Shown one piece after another: positions 8,848 to 15,395 of a DNA stretch of 64,000 nt (position 1 is the first letter of the stretch; every line of letters begins with the position of its first letter). The notes below the pieces were generated by a model that had not been told where the DNA came from, did not search any database, and saw nothing but the letters and a program-made list of their open reading frames with translations. The translations under genes and the position numbers were made by a program. The stretch lies in the NCBI GenBank assembly GCA_016710065.1, contig JADJLP010000010.1:673485-737484 (forward strand), in the 5' to 3' direction. This stretch comes from Candidatus Ideonella esbjergensis (GTDB taxonomy: Bacteria; Pseudomonadota; Gammaproteobacteria; Burkholderiales; Burkholderiaceae_C).

Positions 8848-10521
8848 GTGAAGTTCCCACCGTCGCTGCTCCGCTGCATCTACTCTCTGATGTTGAGCAC
8901 AGGCGGCTCACTGGCTGTAGCGGCGCCAACGCCGTCGATCGTTGCTCCCACGGTCAATGTCGCGGCCTCAACCGAAAAGGATGGCGCGGCCGGCGCACTG
9001 GTGATTTCGGTTGATGGCCTCAAGGCGCCTGGATCGAATGGGGCCGCCCCTGATGGGGTGCTGACCCAGCCCCGGGATCTGACCGAGGCGGCGGTGGCCC
9101 CGCCCGTCGTCACGTTCGACCAAAACGTATTGCCGTTGGCTGCCGGGGCGACGCAGCGACGCTGGGTCTTGCCCTTCAAGGTATTCAACATGCCAGCGGG
9201 TTTGACCTTGAGCCGATACGTAACCTTCAAGGTTGATGGTATCGATTGGGCCCTCGCTTACCAGTTGGCTAGCCCCCCAGCGATCACCACTACATGGAGC
9301 CTGAAGCCGGCGCCGACCACAGGCCGGAGCCTGATGACTGACGACGCGAACGCGGCAATTCCGATCAGTATCACCATCGCTGGCAACCTTCCGGTGACTG
9401 GGCTTCGGATCGTGTTGGACCCCGTCGAGCAGCAAACAAGACGGCCACTGTCGAAAGGCGGCTGGCGTCTATGCAAGGCCGCCACAAACCCTGCATGCGC
9501 TGACGAACCGATCTCGCTCTCAGGTGCCGGACTGCACACACTCTGGGCGAAGCCCACGACTGCCGACCAGCTCGAACCCGGCAAGTACGAAGGAATGCTG
9601 ACCATCGCAAGCAGCGACAAGAGCACTGGTGAGAGCATCTCCTTTTCTGTCAACGTCTCGTCACGAATCAGGCAGTTGGCGGGCCTGCTTGCCATCACGC
9701 TCGGAGTCGGCCTCGCAACCTATGTTTCGGTTTTCATCCGCCTCCGGGTGACTCGCAACGAGATGCTGGAGGCGGCTGTCTCCCTTCGAGAGGTTCATGA
9801 CAACATCACGAGTTCGCTCAGAGCGATGGAGGGATTCGAGAATTCGCGGATCGCCCGACGGCTCGAGAAGGTGAATGCACAACTGACGGACGAAGCCCTG
9901 CTTTTGAAGGGGTTGCCGGCCCGTATCCCTTCGCCCTGGACAAGGCCCAGCGACTCGGTCCGACTTGAGGCGTTCAAGCGGCACATCGAGGCCCAGGCGG
10001 CGACACTGAACGCGCTCAACGCACTCGTCGAGTCAGGCCTGCAGGAATTGGTGAACGCACGCAGAGACCACGATCTGCCCTTGACCGAAGAACAGAGTCG
10101 AGCGTACGAGGCTGCGCTTCGAAAGATCGACGCGCTCGCGGATGCCGATCCCCCTTCCAGCCCCGCCGCCCTGCTTCCCATGCTGACGCAAGAGGTACAG
10201 GGATTCAAGGACGCCCTTCGCGTCGCAAGACTCGAGGACACAAAAGGGCGAGGTGGAGCCACCATGACGCCGCAGCCGCGCACGCTGCAGGAGCTTCGGC
10301 TTCGGATGGCACACACAAATCTCGCGGCGTGGGCATTTCTGCTGTTGGTCACGGTTCTGGTCGGAGGCTACGTCCTGATCCTGTCGAACCCAGGATTCGG
10401 GACCGAACTGGATCTGCTGGCCTGCCTCCTCTGGGGACTTGGCCTGCAGACCGGTGCGGCGCTGGCCAGTGCGACGACGTCGACCGTCTCGACGGCGTTC
10501 AATGTCGTGCGACCACAGTAG
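8848..10521 (+). CDS. membrane-anchored protein with periplasmic domain and C-terminal hairpin
   Basis: This 557-residue protein starts at GTG, 11 bases after the lipoprotein gene. It has a signal-like N-terminus and about 230 residues of beta-rich extracytoplasmic sequence. A membrane helix follows (GLLAITLGVGLATYVSVFI, about residues 275-293), then roughly 200 residues of cytoplasmic alpha-helical sequence. Two C-terminal hydrophobic segments (AWAFLLLVTVLVGGYVLIL, and a second around LDLLACLLWGLGL) end the protein. The layout fits a sensor or scaffold linking periplasm and cytoplasm. As the last gene in the run it may connect the lipoproteins outside with the peptidases inside; this is inference. 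No family is recognised. Confidence 0.7.
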   Translation: MKFPPSLLRCIYSLMLSTGGSLAVAAPTPSIVAPTVNVAASTEKDGAAGALVISVDGLKAPGSNGAAPDGVLTQPRDLTEAAVAPPVVTFDQNVLPLAAGATQRRWVLPFKVFNMPAGLTLSRYVTFKVDGIDWALAYQLASPPAITTTWSLKPAPTTGRSLMTDDANAAIPISITIAGNLPVTGLRIVLDPVEQQTRRPLSKGGWRLCKAATNPACADEPISLSGAGLHTLWAKPTTADQLEPGKYEGMLTIASSDKSTGESISFSVNVSSRIRQLAGLLAITLGVGLATYVSVFIRLRVTRNEMLEAAVSLREVHDNITSSLRAMEGFENSRIARRLEKVNAQLTDEALLLKGLPARIPSPWTRPSDSVRLEAFKRHIEAQAATLNALNALVESGLQELVNARRDHDLPLTEEQSRAYEAALRKIDALADADPPSSPAALLPMLTQEVQGFKDALRVARLEDTKGRGGATMTPQPRTLQELRLRMAHTNLAAWAFLLLVTVLVGGYVLILSNPGFGTELDLLACLLWGLGLQTGAALASATTSTVSTAFNVVRPQ

Positions 10522-10799
10522 TGCATGGCGGCACGTGCGTGCGTGCCTGTCGTGTCGTCTGACAGGCGGACTCCAGCACTCGCACGGAACAAGGCCGCGC
10601 AACGCCCTACACCCAAGCTGAGGCGTTTGCCCGCCCAAGCGACTACAAGGCCTGACGATTGGGCGGGCATTGCGTGGGTGGGGTTCCAGACTTGTTGCCG
10701 ACCGAGTTGCCCCGGCCCATACTGGCTCGGCTTCCTGCGGACATCGCGTCTGCTCAGCCTTCATCGGTGGCTCCGGTCGCCCTGAAGTCCAGCCCAGCT

Positions 10800-10822
10800 G
10801 GCGTCGCAGTCGTTACCTGCCT
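10800..10822 (+). repeat. 23-bp direct repeat, copy 1
   Basis: This 23-base stretch, with core CGCAGTCGTTACCTGC, occurs again identically at 14035-14057. The two copies are read in different frames by any overlapping open frame, so the identity is at DNA or RNA level and not from coding. Each copy lies 130-370 bases upstream of a hairpin-type leader and a gene. The function is unknown. Confidence 0.7.
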
Positions 10823-11108
10823 TGTGTCCTGTCCAGCGCCTCCGTGTGCCGGGCCGATTCAGATCCATCCGGATCCGAAACCAGGAGCCGGCCATGACCC
10901 TGTGTCGTGGCCCCTCCTCGCATGCGCCGACCACGACCTCCGCGTCGTGACGCGCCCTGCGCTCACCAGCCCGGCCTGATCTCGATCAGAAGCCTGGCCT
11001 GACGCACGCATCTGCCCTGGCCCCGTCCTCTCCGACGCGGACCTCTGCAGTTCGCGCACGCACCCGTGCGCGACGAAGCGCCTTGCCTTCCCGGCAGGGC
11101 ATCCCAGA

Positions 11109-11128
11109 CGGGGAACCCCAGTTCCCCG
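11109..11128 (+). promoter_or_regulatory. leader hairpin upstream of small ORF at 11171
   Basis: Perfect 8-base arms CGGGGAAC / GTTCCCCG with a 4-base loop end about 30 bases before an AAGGAGAA ribosome site and the ATG at 11171. It is the first of a recurring set of leader hairpins in this element. Confidence 0.55.
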
Positions 11129-11170
11129 CCAGGGATGGGCGTTCCCCTTCACCCCTGAAGGAGAACCCCC

Positions 11171-11374
11171 ATGAGTCCCGTTCCCTGGAACCGCACTGTC
11201 GCGCCGGTGTGTGCACTGCTGGGTGGTACCGGGCTTGCCCGTGTGCCCGCCCGGCGGCCTGTCACCCTTCCGGCGCTGCTCCGGCCCCGGCCCTGCACGC
11301 CCCATGCGTCCATCCGCATGGTGTGCGAGGCCGCGGACCCTCTGGCGTCCGAGCGCTGCACGACGGTGTGCTGA
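11171..11374 (+). CDS. possible small protein, 67 aa, unknown
   Basis: The ATG has a good ribosome site (AAGGAGAA, 6 bases away), and the stop is 2 bases before the next gene's ATG. These are the reasons to list it. The sequence is Pro/Arg/Cys-rich (for example LPALLRPRPC) and resembles no family I know. It could be a leader peptide that only carries ribosomes to the next start, or not be a real protein at all. Confidence 0.3.
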   Translation: MSPVPWNRTVAPVCALLGGTGLARVPARRPVTLPALLRPRPCTPHASIRMVCEAADPLASERCTTVC

Positions 11375-11376
11375 CC

Positions 11377-11589
11377 ATGACGGTCGACACCTACCGCAGG
11401 CGAATCGCCTCGACGGCCATCGTGCTGGCCCAGGAGGATCCCCTCCTGGTCAAGGAAGTCATCGCCCGGCTCCGCGCCTCGGGCGAGATCGCGGCCGACG
11501 ACCTGGTCCATCTGGACCGGATCGCCGACCGCTGGATCGGCATTGCCGAGGGCCTGCGCCGAGGCGCCGCTCGCGTGCTCACGACCTGA
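11377..11589 (+). CDS. small conserved-looking protein, 70 aa, unknown
   Basis: The 70-residue product is acidic to neutral and fully helical in appearance, with regular Leu/Ile/Val spacing (IVLAQEDPLLVKEVIARL). It looks like a real folded protein. It starts 2 bases after the small ORF upstream, which would supply ribosomes by coupling, because its own ribosome site is weak. I choose the ATG at 11377 because upstream in-frame sequence is Pro/Arg-rich filler. The function is unknown; small helical proteins of this kind are common in conjugative elements. Confidence 0.5.
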   Translation: MTVDTYRRRIASTAIVLAQEDPLLVKEVIARLRASGEIAADDLVHLDRIADRWIGIAEGLRRGAARVLTT

Positions 11590-11759
11590 TGGTCGCGGGC
11601 ATCGAGTCGTCCGTCGCGGCACCGCCGTCGGCTCGAACTCGTGCCGATCGAGTCCTCGGGTCTCGGGGATGGTGAACCGACCGCCAGCGATGGCATCGGG
11701 ACGCCATCACCCGACACCCCGTTTCCCTCGGCTTTCAGCCGTCCTCGCCATCCACCCTC

Positions 11760-11778
11760 CGGGAGTCACCGTCTCCCG
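11760..11778 (+). promoter_or_regulatory. leader hairpin upstream of gene at 11816
   Basis: Arms CGGGAG / CTCCCG with a 7-base loop lie 37 bases before the ATG at 11816, ahead of the TTGGAGAA ribosome site. It is another member of the recurring leader hairpin set, although the arms are short. Confidence 0.4.
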
Positions 11779-11815
11779 TCGGGGTCGGGGTTCCCTCGCC
11801 TTCTTGGAGAACCCC

Positions 11816-12448
11816 ATGAGTCATGCTTTCCCAGACAGATCCTTCCAGAGCCCGTCACCGCGGCGCGGCACCATCGACATCGAGGAGCAGCGCGCCTGGG
11901 TCGGCTTCTACAAACGCGTCGGCCGTGACGTCGCCCTCGCCGCCGAGGTGATGGCGCAGCTCGACGGCGACGCCGAGATGAAGCGTCGCCACCTGGCGCT
12001 GTACCTGTCCTGCAAGCAGTCGCTGCGCGTCCACAAGACGCGCCAGGCCCGCGACAAGCGCATCGGGCAATGGCTGCGCCTGCTGGTCCAGTGGACGCTG
12101 CAGCGACCCGCAGCCTTCGTCGGCGGCGTCATGCAGAAGGCGTACCACCGCACGGCGGACGTGCTCGACGAGGCCATTGCCGCCCCACCGCCGGCCTCGC
12201 CAGCGACATCGAAGCGGAGCGCGCGCCCTGCCTCGGGCCGTGACGTCGACAGCAGGACCGAACCGGCCGCCGCACAGGTTCGTCAGCTGCTGGGCGATGC
12301 CGAGTTCGCCGACGCGCACGCCCGCTTCCAGCACCAGGCCGGCATGTCCCCGACGTCGCCGGTCAGTGGCTCCGAAGGCGGCTCCGAGCGTGCCCCGGAA
12401 CCTCGCGTCGACGGCCCCGCACCCGCCGTGCAGATCAGCCGGCGCTGA
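11816..12448 (+). CDS. conjugative-element protein of unknown function, 210 aa
   Basis: I start at the ATG at 11816 because a TTGGAGAA ribosome site precedes it and the upstream open frame is low-complexity. Residues 20-115 are a compact helical domain (IEEQRAWVGFYKRVGRDVAL, then a Lys/Arg-rich helix KTRQARDKR). The rest is Ala/Pro/Ser-rich and probably flexible, apart from a short helix near RQLLGDAEFADAHARF. The basic helical part could bind nucleic acid, but no motif proves this. It belongs to the run of small same-strand genes with hairpin leaders. Confidence 0.55.
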   Translation: MSHAFPDRSFQSPSPRRGTIDIEEQRAWVGFYKRVGRDVALAAEVMAQLDGDAEMKRRHLALYLSCKQSLRVHKTRQARDKRIGQWLRLLVQWTLQRPAAFVGGVMQKAYHRTADVLDEAIAAPPPASPATSKRSARPASGRDVDSRTEPAAAQVRQLLGDAEFADAHARFQHQAGMSPTSPVSGSEGGSERAPEPRVDGPAPAVQISRR

Positions 12449-12620
12449 TCCGAAGACCGAACCCCGGCGCAGCCCCATCGGCTGCAGCGGGTTCGATCGC
12501 TGACGTGCCTCGGCCAAGGACTGACGTCCAGCGGCCTGGCGCGACCGGCACCCCATCCAACCGCCCGCGGGCCCGTCCCGCCAGGGCCGGTGTCCGCCCT
12601 CCCAACTTCGAGAGTTCCCC

Positions 12621-13292
12621 ATGCGAGACATCACCCTGAATCCCAAGCAACGCCTGTATGTGATCGCCACCGAAGGTGGCGTGACCTTCTTCGGCTTCGA
12701 CAACGCCCGCGACCATGCCCAGCAGATCGCGCAGCGCCTCGATCGTCCCGACCTGATGCCGACCGCCGACGACGCGGCCAGCCTCACCGGCTACGAGAAG
12801 TACCTCGCTGCGGTGCGTGCCTGGGGCGAGTCCGCCCAGGGCCACGGCACCTACTTCGATCCCGGCACGGACCCTCGCCTGGCGAGGGTGCTGGAGACCT
12901 GCCGCCGTGACGGCCGCAAGGTGCGGCTGGTACTGGGCGACACCGGCACCGGCGCGAGCTGGCTCGACGAGTTCGACGTGGTCGGCACGGTCGGCCGCTC
13001 GATCGGCCTGCTGAAGGTGCCGCTGCTCGTCGAGCCGGGCGAGGCGGCCGGCACGGCCATCCTCTGTGCGCATGTGCTGGCACTGATGGACTGGGACACC
13101 GGCCTGCCCCTGTACCGCCACCCGCGCTGGCAGCCACCGGAACTGCGCATCCGAGCCAGTGATGACGATGACCGTCCCTGGGCCGTGGTGCTGCACGAGC
13201 GGCCCGTGGCGACCTTCGACGACATCGGCAAGGCCGGTGCGTACCTCGCGTTCATGCGGGGGGCGAGCGTCGAGCCGCGCGTGTTCCGCTGA
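12621..13292 (+). CDS. conjugative-element protein of unknown function, 223 aa
   Basis: A 223-residue soluble protein that looks well folded. The N-terminal third is alpha/beta (MRDITLNPKQRLYVIATEGG, then a helix). The middle has a Gly-rich turn (LVLGDTGTGASW) that resembles but does not match a P-loop, because it lacks GK[ST]. No catalytic motif is clear. A strong bidirectional hairpin terminator at 13362 ends the transcript. Genes of this size and style are typical of the variable backbone of proteobacterial integrative elements. The function is unknown. Confidence 0.6.
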   Translation: MRDITLNPKQRLYVIATEGGVTFFGFDNARDHAQQIAQRLDRPDLMPTADDAASLTGYEKYLAAVRAWGESAQGHGTYFDPGTDPRLARVLETCRRDGRKVRLVLGDTGTGASWLDEFDVVGTVGRSIGLLKVPLLVEPGEAAGTAILCAHVLALMDWDTGLPLYRHPRWQPPELRIRASDDDDRPWAVVLHERPVATFDDIGKAGAYLAFMRGASVEPRVFR

Positions 13293-13361
13293 GCCATTCG
13301 GTCGACCATTCGAGACTGTCCAGACGGCGCGATCCAGCTCCACTCCAGGCCGTCACCGTCC

Positions 13362-13388
13362 ACGCCCCCGGTCCAGCACCGGGGGCGT
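13362..13388. terminator. hairpin terminator between converging genes
   Basis: Perfect 11-base arms ACGCCCCCGGT / ACCGGGGGCGT with a 5-base loop are followed by TCCTGCTTCC. It lies 70 bases after the plus-strand gene ending at 13292 and 37 bases before the end of the minus-strand gene at 13425, so it can serve both. The T-tract is weak, as is usual in GC-rich DNA. Confidence 0.7.
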
Positions 13389-13424
13389 TCCTGCTTCCGA
13401 GACTGCGAACAGGGCGGCGGGCGC

Positions 13425-13637
13425 TCAGCGTCCGGTCAGGGACTGCACCTCACGCTCGATCAGCCAGTGCAGGAAGCGGGTGTCATCGGAGTGGCCCCAG
13501 TAGTGGGCCTTGCAGCGGCGGACGTAGGCCTGCAGGTCCGCGACGCTGCGGATGGACCCCGGCTCGATGGCGGTGATGCGGGCCAGCCGCGCCCGTTCGG
13601 GTCGGGTCAGTCGAAGCTGGTTTCCGGAGCGCAGCAT
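13425..13637 (-). CDS. small protein, 70 aa, unknown
   Basis: The 70-residue product begins at the only in-frame ATG after a poor upstream stretch. It has a coherent helical sequence with aromatic residues (LQAYVRRCKAHYWGHSDDTR, then a Trp-containing helix). It is Arg-rich and might bind DNA, but there is no named motif. It converges on the 12621-13292 gene across a shared terminator. Upstream on its strand lie two CTGCAGTG direct repeats (13726-13755) that could be operator sites for it. Confidence 0.5.
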   Translation of the reverse strand: MLRSGNQLRLTRPERARLARITAIEPGSIRSVADLQAYVRRCKAHYWGHSDDTRFLHWLIEREVQSLTGR

Positions 13638-13725
13638 GTCGGGTCGGCCTTGTCGGGAAGCCGCGCATCTTCGCGTGCCTGCGCAGGTCTGTGCACATCC
13701 GCTGCTGCCCGCGGCGAAGAAATTT

Positions 13726-13755
13726 CTGCAGTGACAGCCGAGTGCCTCTGCAGTG
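13726..13755. promoter_or_regulatory. paired CTGCAGTG direct repeats, possible operator
   Basis: Two identical 8-base sequences start 22 bases apart, about two helical turns. The outer part also forms an inverted repeat, GTGACA / TGTCAC. They lie about 90 bases upstream of the minus-strand gene that starts at 13637. The spacing suits a dimeric regulator binding on one DNA face. Confidence 0.3.
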
Positions 13756-14034
13756 TCACTTTTGCGGTCTGCCTGCCAAGACATCCGGGCAGGCCGTGGT
13801 GTGGCGACGACGGCGCGGACACGCGGTGTGCGGTCATGCGAACAGCGCCACGTCCCTTTGCACCGATGACCGACCAAGGCCCGCACCCTGGCGCCTGTTG
13901 CGCGGGCAAGCGCGGCAAAGGCGCTGTCGCTGGCACCACCCCGGTTGAATCCCCGGCGCCGATGGCGCAGACTTGACGGGCTCACACCCACTCCCGACAG
14001 GAGTGTTTCCGATGCCGACCGAACCGGCGGCAGC

Positions 14035-14057
14035 GGCGTCGCAGTCGTTACCTGCCT
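14035..14057 (+). repeat. 23-bp direct repeat, copy 2
   Basis: Identical to 10800-10822. This copy lies about 65 bases upstream of the double leader hairpin of the interrupted radC-like gene. Confidence 0.7.
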
Positions 14058-14122
14058 CGGATGATCATCTGAGCCACCGTGCCGGCCACGTTCCGTCGTG
14101 TGCCTGCACATCCTTCCCTTGC

Positions 14123-14157
14123 GGGGACACCAGTCCCCACCGGGAACGGCGTTCCCG
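14123..14157 (+). promoter_or_regulatory. double leader hairpin upstream of radC-like gene
   Basis: Two hairpins sit side by side: GGGGAC / GTCCCC (14123-14138) and CGGGAAC / GTTCCCG (14141-14157). They are followed by a GAGAGGAGAA ribosome site and the ATG at 14188. This is the clearest example of the repeated leader design. Confidence 0.6.
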
Positions 14158-14187
14158 TCTTCCTTTTCGCCACGAGAGGAGAACGCC

Positions 14188-14673
14188 ATGAACTTCCACC
14201 CTTTCCAGGGTCTTCAAGATCTGCCGGACCTGCCCGATGCCGCCCATGCGTCGCGGGAGGACCTGGTGGCAGAGATGCTGGGCCTGCAGGCCCACCCATT
14301 GCCAGGCCCGACGCCGGCTGCGCTGCGCGTCAGCGACCGGGAGACGCCCCACGAGGACCCGGCCACGCAGCAGCTCCTGACGCGCCGACTCGGTGTCGCC
14401 CGCGAGCTGCTGATGCGCGAGCTGCGCGATCGGATGGCGCAGGGGCCGGTGATGTCCTCGCCCCAGGTCCTGCGGGACTGGCTGCGACTGCGCTGCGCCG
14501 GCCTGCAGCACGAGGTCTTCCTCGCGCTCTACCTGGATGCCAACCACCGGCTGATCGCCCACGAGGAGGTGTTCCGCGGCACGCTCACCCAGACCTCGGT
14601 GTACCCGCGGGAACTGGTCAAGAGCGCCCTGGCCCGCAACGCCGCCGCGATCGCGGTGGCCCACAACCATCCG
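14188..14673 (+). pseudogene. radC: radC-family JAB-domain gene, 5' fragment (162 codons)
   Basis: The product matches RadC-family proteins: LALYLDANHRLIAHEEVFRG, then the helix VYPRELVKSALARNAAAIAV, then AHNHP. The zinc-binding HNHPSG motif is cut after HNHP. The frame then reads into transposon DNA and stops at 14682. The missing end (SGQAEPSRADEF and onward) is found in the same frame at 20710-20856, about 6 kb away. Intact, the protein would be 210 residues. Element-borne RadC homologues are often called DNA repair proteins, but the JAB fold suggests a metal-dependent hydrolase with unknown role. It is inactive here unless the transposon excises precisely. Confidence 0.9.
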
Positions 14674-14761
14674 TTATGTTGATTTCGAGCTGTTCACCCG
14701 GCAGGCGTGTCATTGCATCGACTACCGAAGCGGGCTACCCGTCGACTGCCAAGGAGGCGCG

Positions 14762-14974
14762 GTGAGCGCCGCGGTTGCGCAGTCCATGCTGACGTGTCCG
14801 TCGTGCGGGCACTCGAAGACTGAGACCATGCCGACGGATGCGTGCCAGTTCTTCTACGAATGCGAGCGCTGCCATGCGGTGCTGCGCCCGAAGCCGAGTG
14901 ATTGCTGCGTGTACTGCTCGTACGGATCGGTGCCGTGTCCACCGGTGCAGCAGCGGGCAAAGCGCTGCGGTTGA
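14762..14974 (+). CDS. GDCCVxC-domain protein (transposon cargo), Ser variant
   Basis: The 70-residue protein matches the small GDCCVxC family, with two CxxC knuckles (LTCPSCGHSK and CERC) and the signature region SDCCVYCSYGSVPCPP. Here the signature begins with Ser instead of Gly. Members are often found near mercury and other metal resistance genes and are thought to bind metal through their cysteines; the biochemical role is not settled. It starts at GTG with a strong AAGGAGG site 4 bases away. As the only plus-strand gene of the transposon it is the likely cargo. Confidence 0.8.
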   Translation: MSAAVAQSMLTCPSCGHSKTETMPTDACQFFYECERCHAVLRPKPSDCCVYCSYGSVPCPPVQQRAKRCG

Positions 14975-14984
14975 TGCGGTGTCG

Positions 14985-15395
14985 TTACTTGCGCAGCGCG
15001 ACCAATTTGGGCTTGACGCTGCGACGCAACTCGGCGAGTTCACGTTCGCATCGCTGCAGCACTGAACTCGCCTCCTGCCAAGCCGCGAAGTAGTGGTCCA
15101 CAAGGGCCGCGAGCTTGCTCACCCGGGATTGCAGTTCATCGTTCTCGTCGCGTAGCCGCTGCAAGTTCTGGTCGGTCTTGCCCGGGTTGCGATGCCGCCG
15201 ATGCTGCAGCTTGTGAAGCTCGTGCAGGACATCGGTGTGGTACCGGTACAGCGCGTTGCGTGAAACCCCCGCGAGTTCGCAAAGCGCCGTGGCGGTCGGC
15301 ACCTCGGCGGCGTCGCTCGAGGCGAGTTCTTGCAGCGCGTCACGAAGCCGCTGCGCGGGCGTGCGGGCTGCGGGATCAGCGGTTGCGCGCGCCAT
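14985..15395 (-). CDS. TnpC-like / DUF6262 transposition accessory protein
   Basis: The 136-residue protein has an N-terminal helix-turn-helix-like part (ALCELAGVSRNALYRYHTDV) and a long C-terminal coiled coil (LQRLRDENDELQSRVSKLAA and onward). This is the architecture of Tn554 TnpC and DUF6262 proteins, which assist the recombinases and influence orientation and frequency of transposition in Tn554. The ATG at 15395 overlaps the upstream recombinase gene by 20 bases. It is the last gene of the four-gene transposition operon. Confidence 0.8.
   Translation of the reverse strand: MARATADPAARTPAQRLRDALQELASSDAAEVPTATALCELAGVSRNALYRYHTDVLHELHKLQHRRHRNPGKTDQNLQRLRDENDELQSRVSKLAALVDHYFAAWQEASSVLQRCERELAELRRSVKPKLVALRK

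Larger units (their letters stand above)
10522..11170. other. gap without a convincing gene; boundary between peptidase cluster and element region
   Basis: About 650 bases follow the membrane protein. Open frames here have no good ribosome site and look like GC-driven shadows. The stretch holds one copy of a 23-base sequence that recurs at 14035, and a leader hairpin at 11109-11128. This is where the peptidase cluster ends and the small conjugative-element genes begin, so a module boundary may lie here. I saw no direct repeat that would mark an attachment site. Confidence 0.4.
13638..14187. other. 550-bp divergent intergenic region with repeats and leader ORF
   Basis: This region separates the minus-strand 70-aa gene from the radC-like gene. 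It contains CTGCAGTG direct repeats at 13726 and 13748, the second copy of the 23-base repeat at 14035, and two leader hairpins at 14123-14157. A 59-codon open frame (14012-14191) with an AGGAG site overlaps the radC start as ATGA. That frame may be a coupled leader peptide. No other gene is convincing here. Confidence 0.45.

Noticed and set aside
10659..10979. Open frame of 106 codons in the gap after the membrane protein
   Set aside because: No ribosome site, Pro/Ala-rich filler sequence, and it reads across the 23-base repeat in a frame not shared with the second copy.
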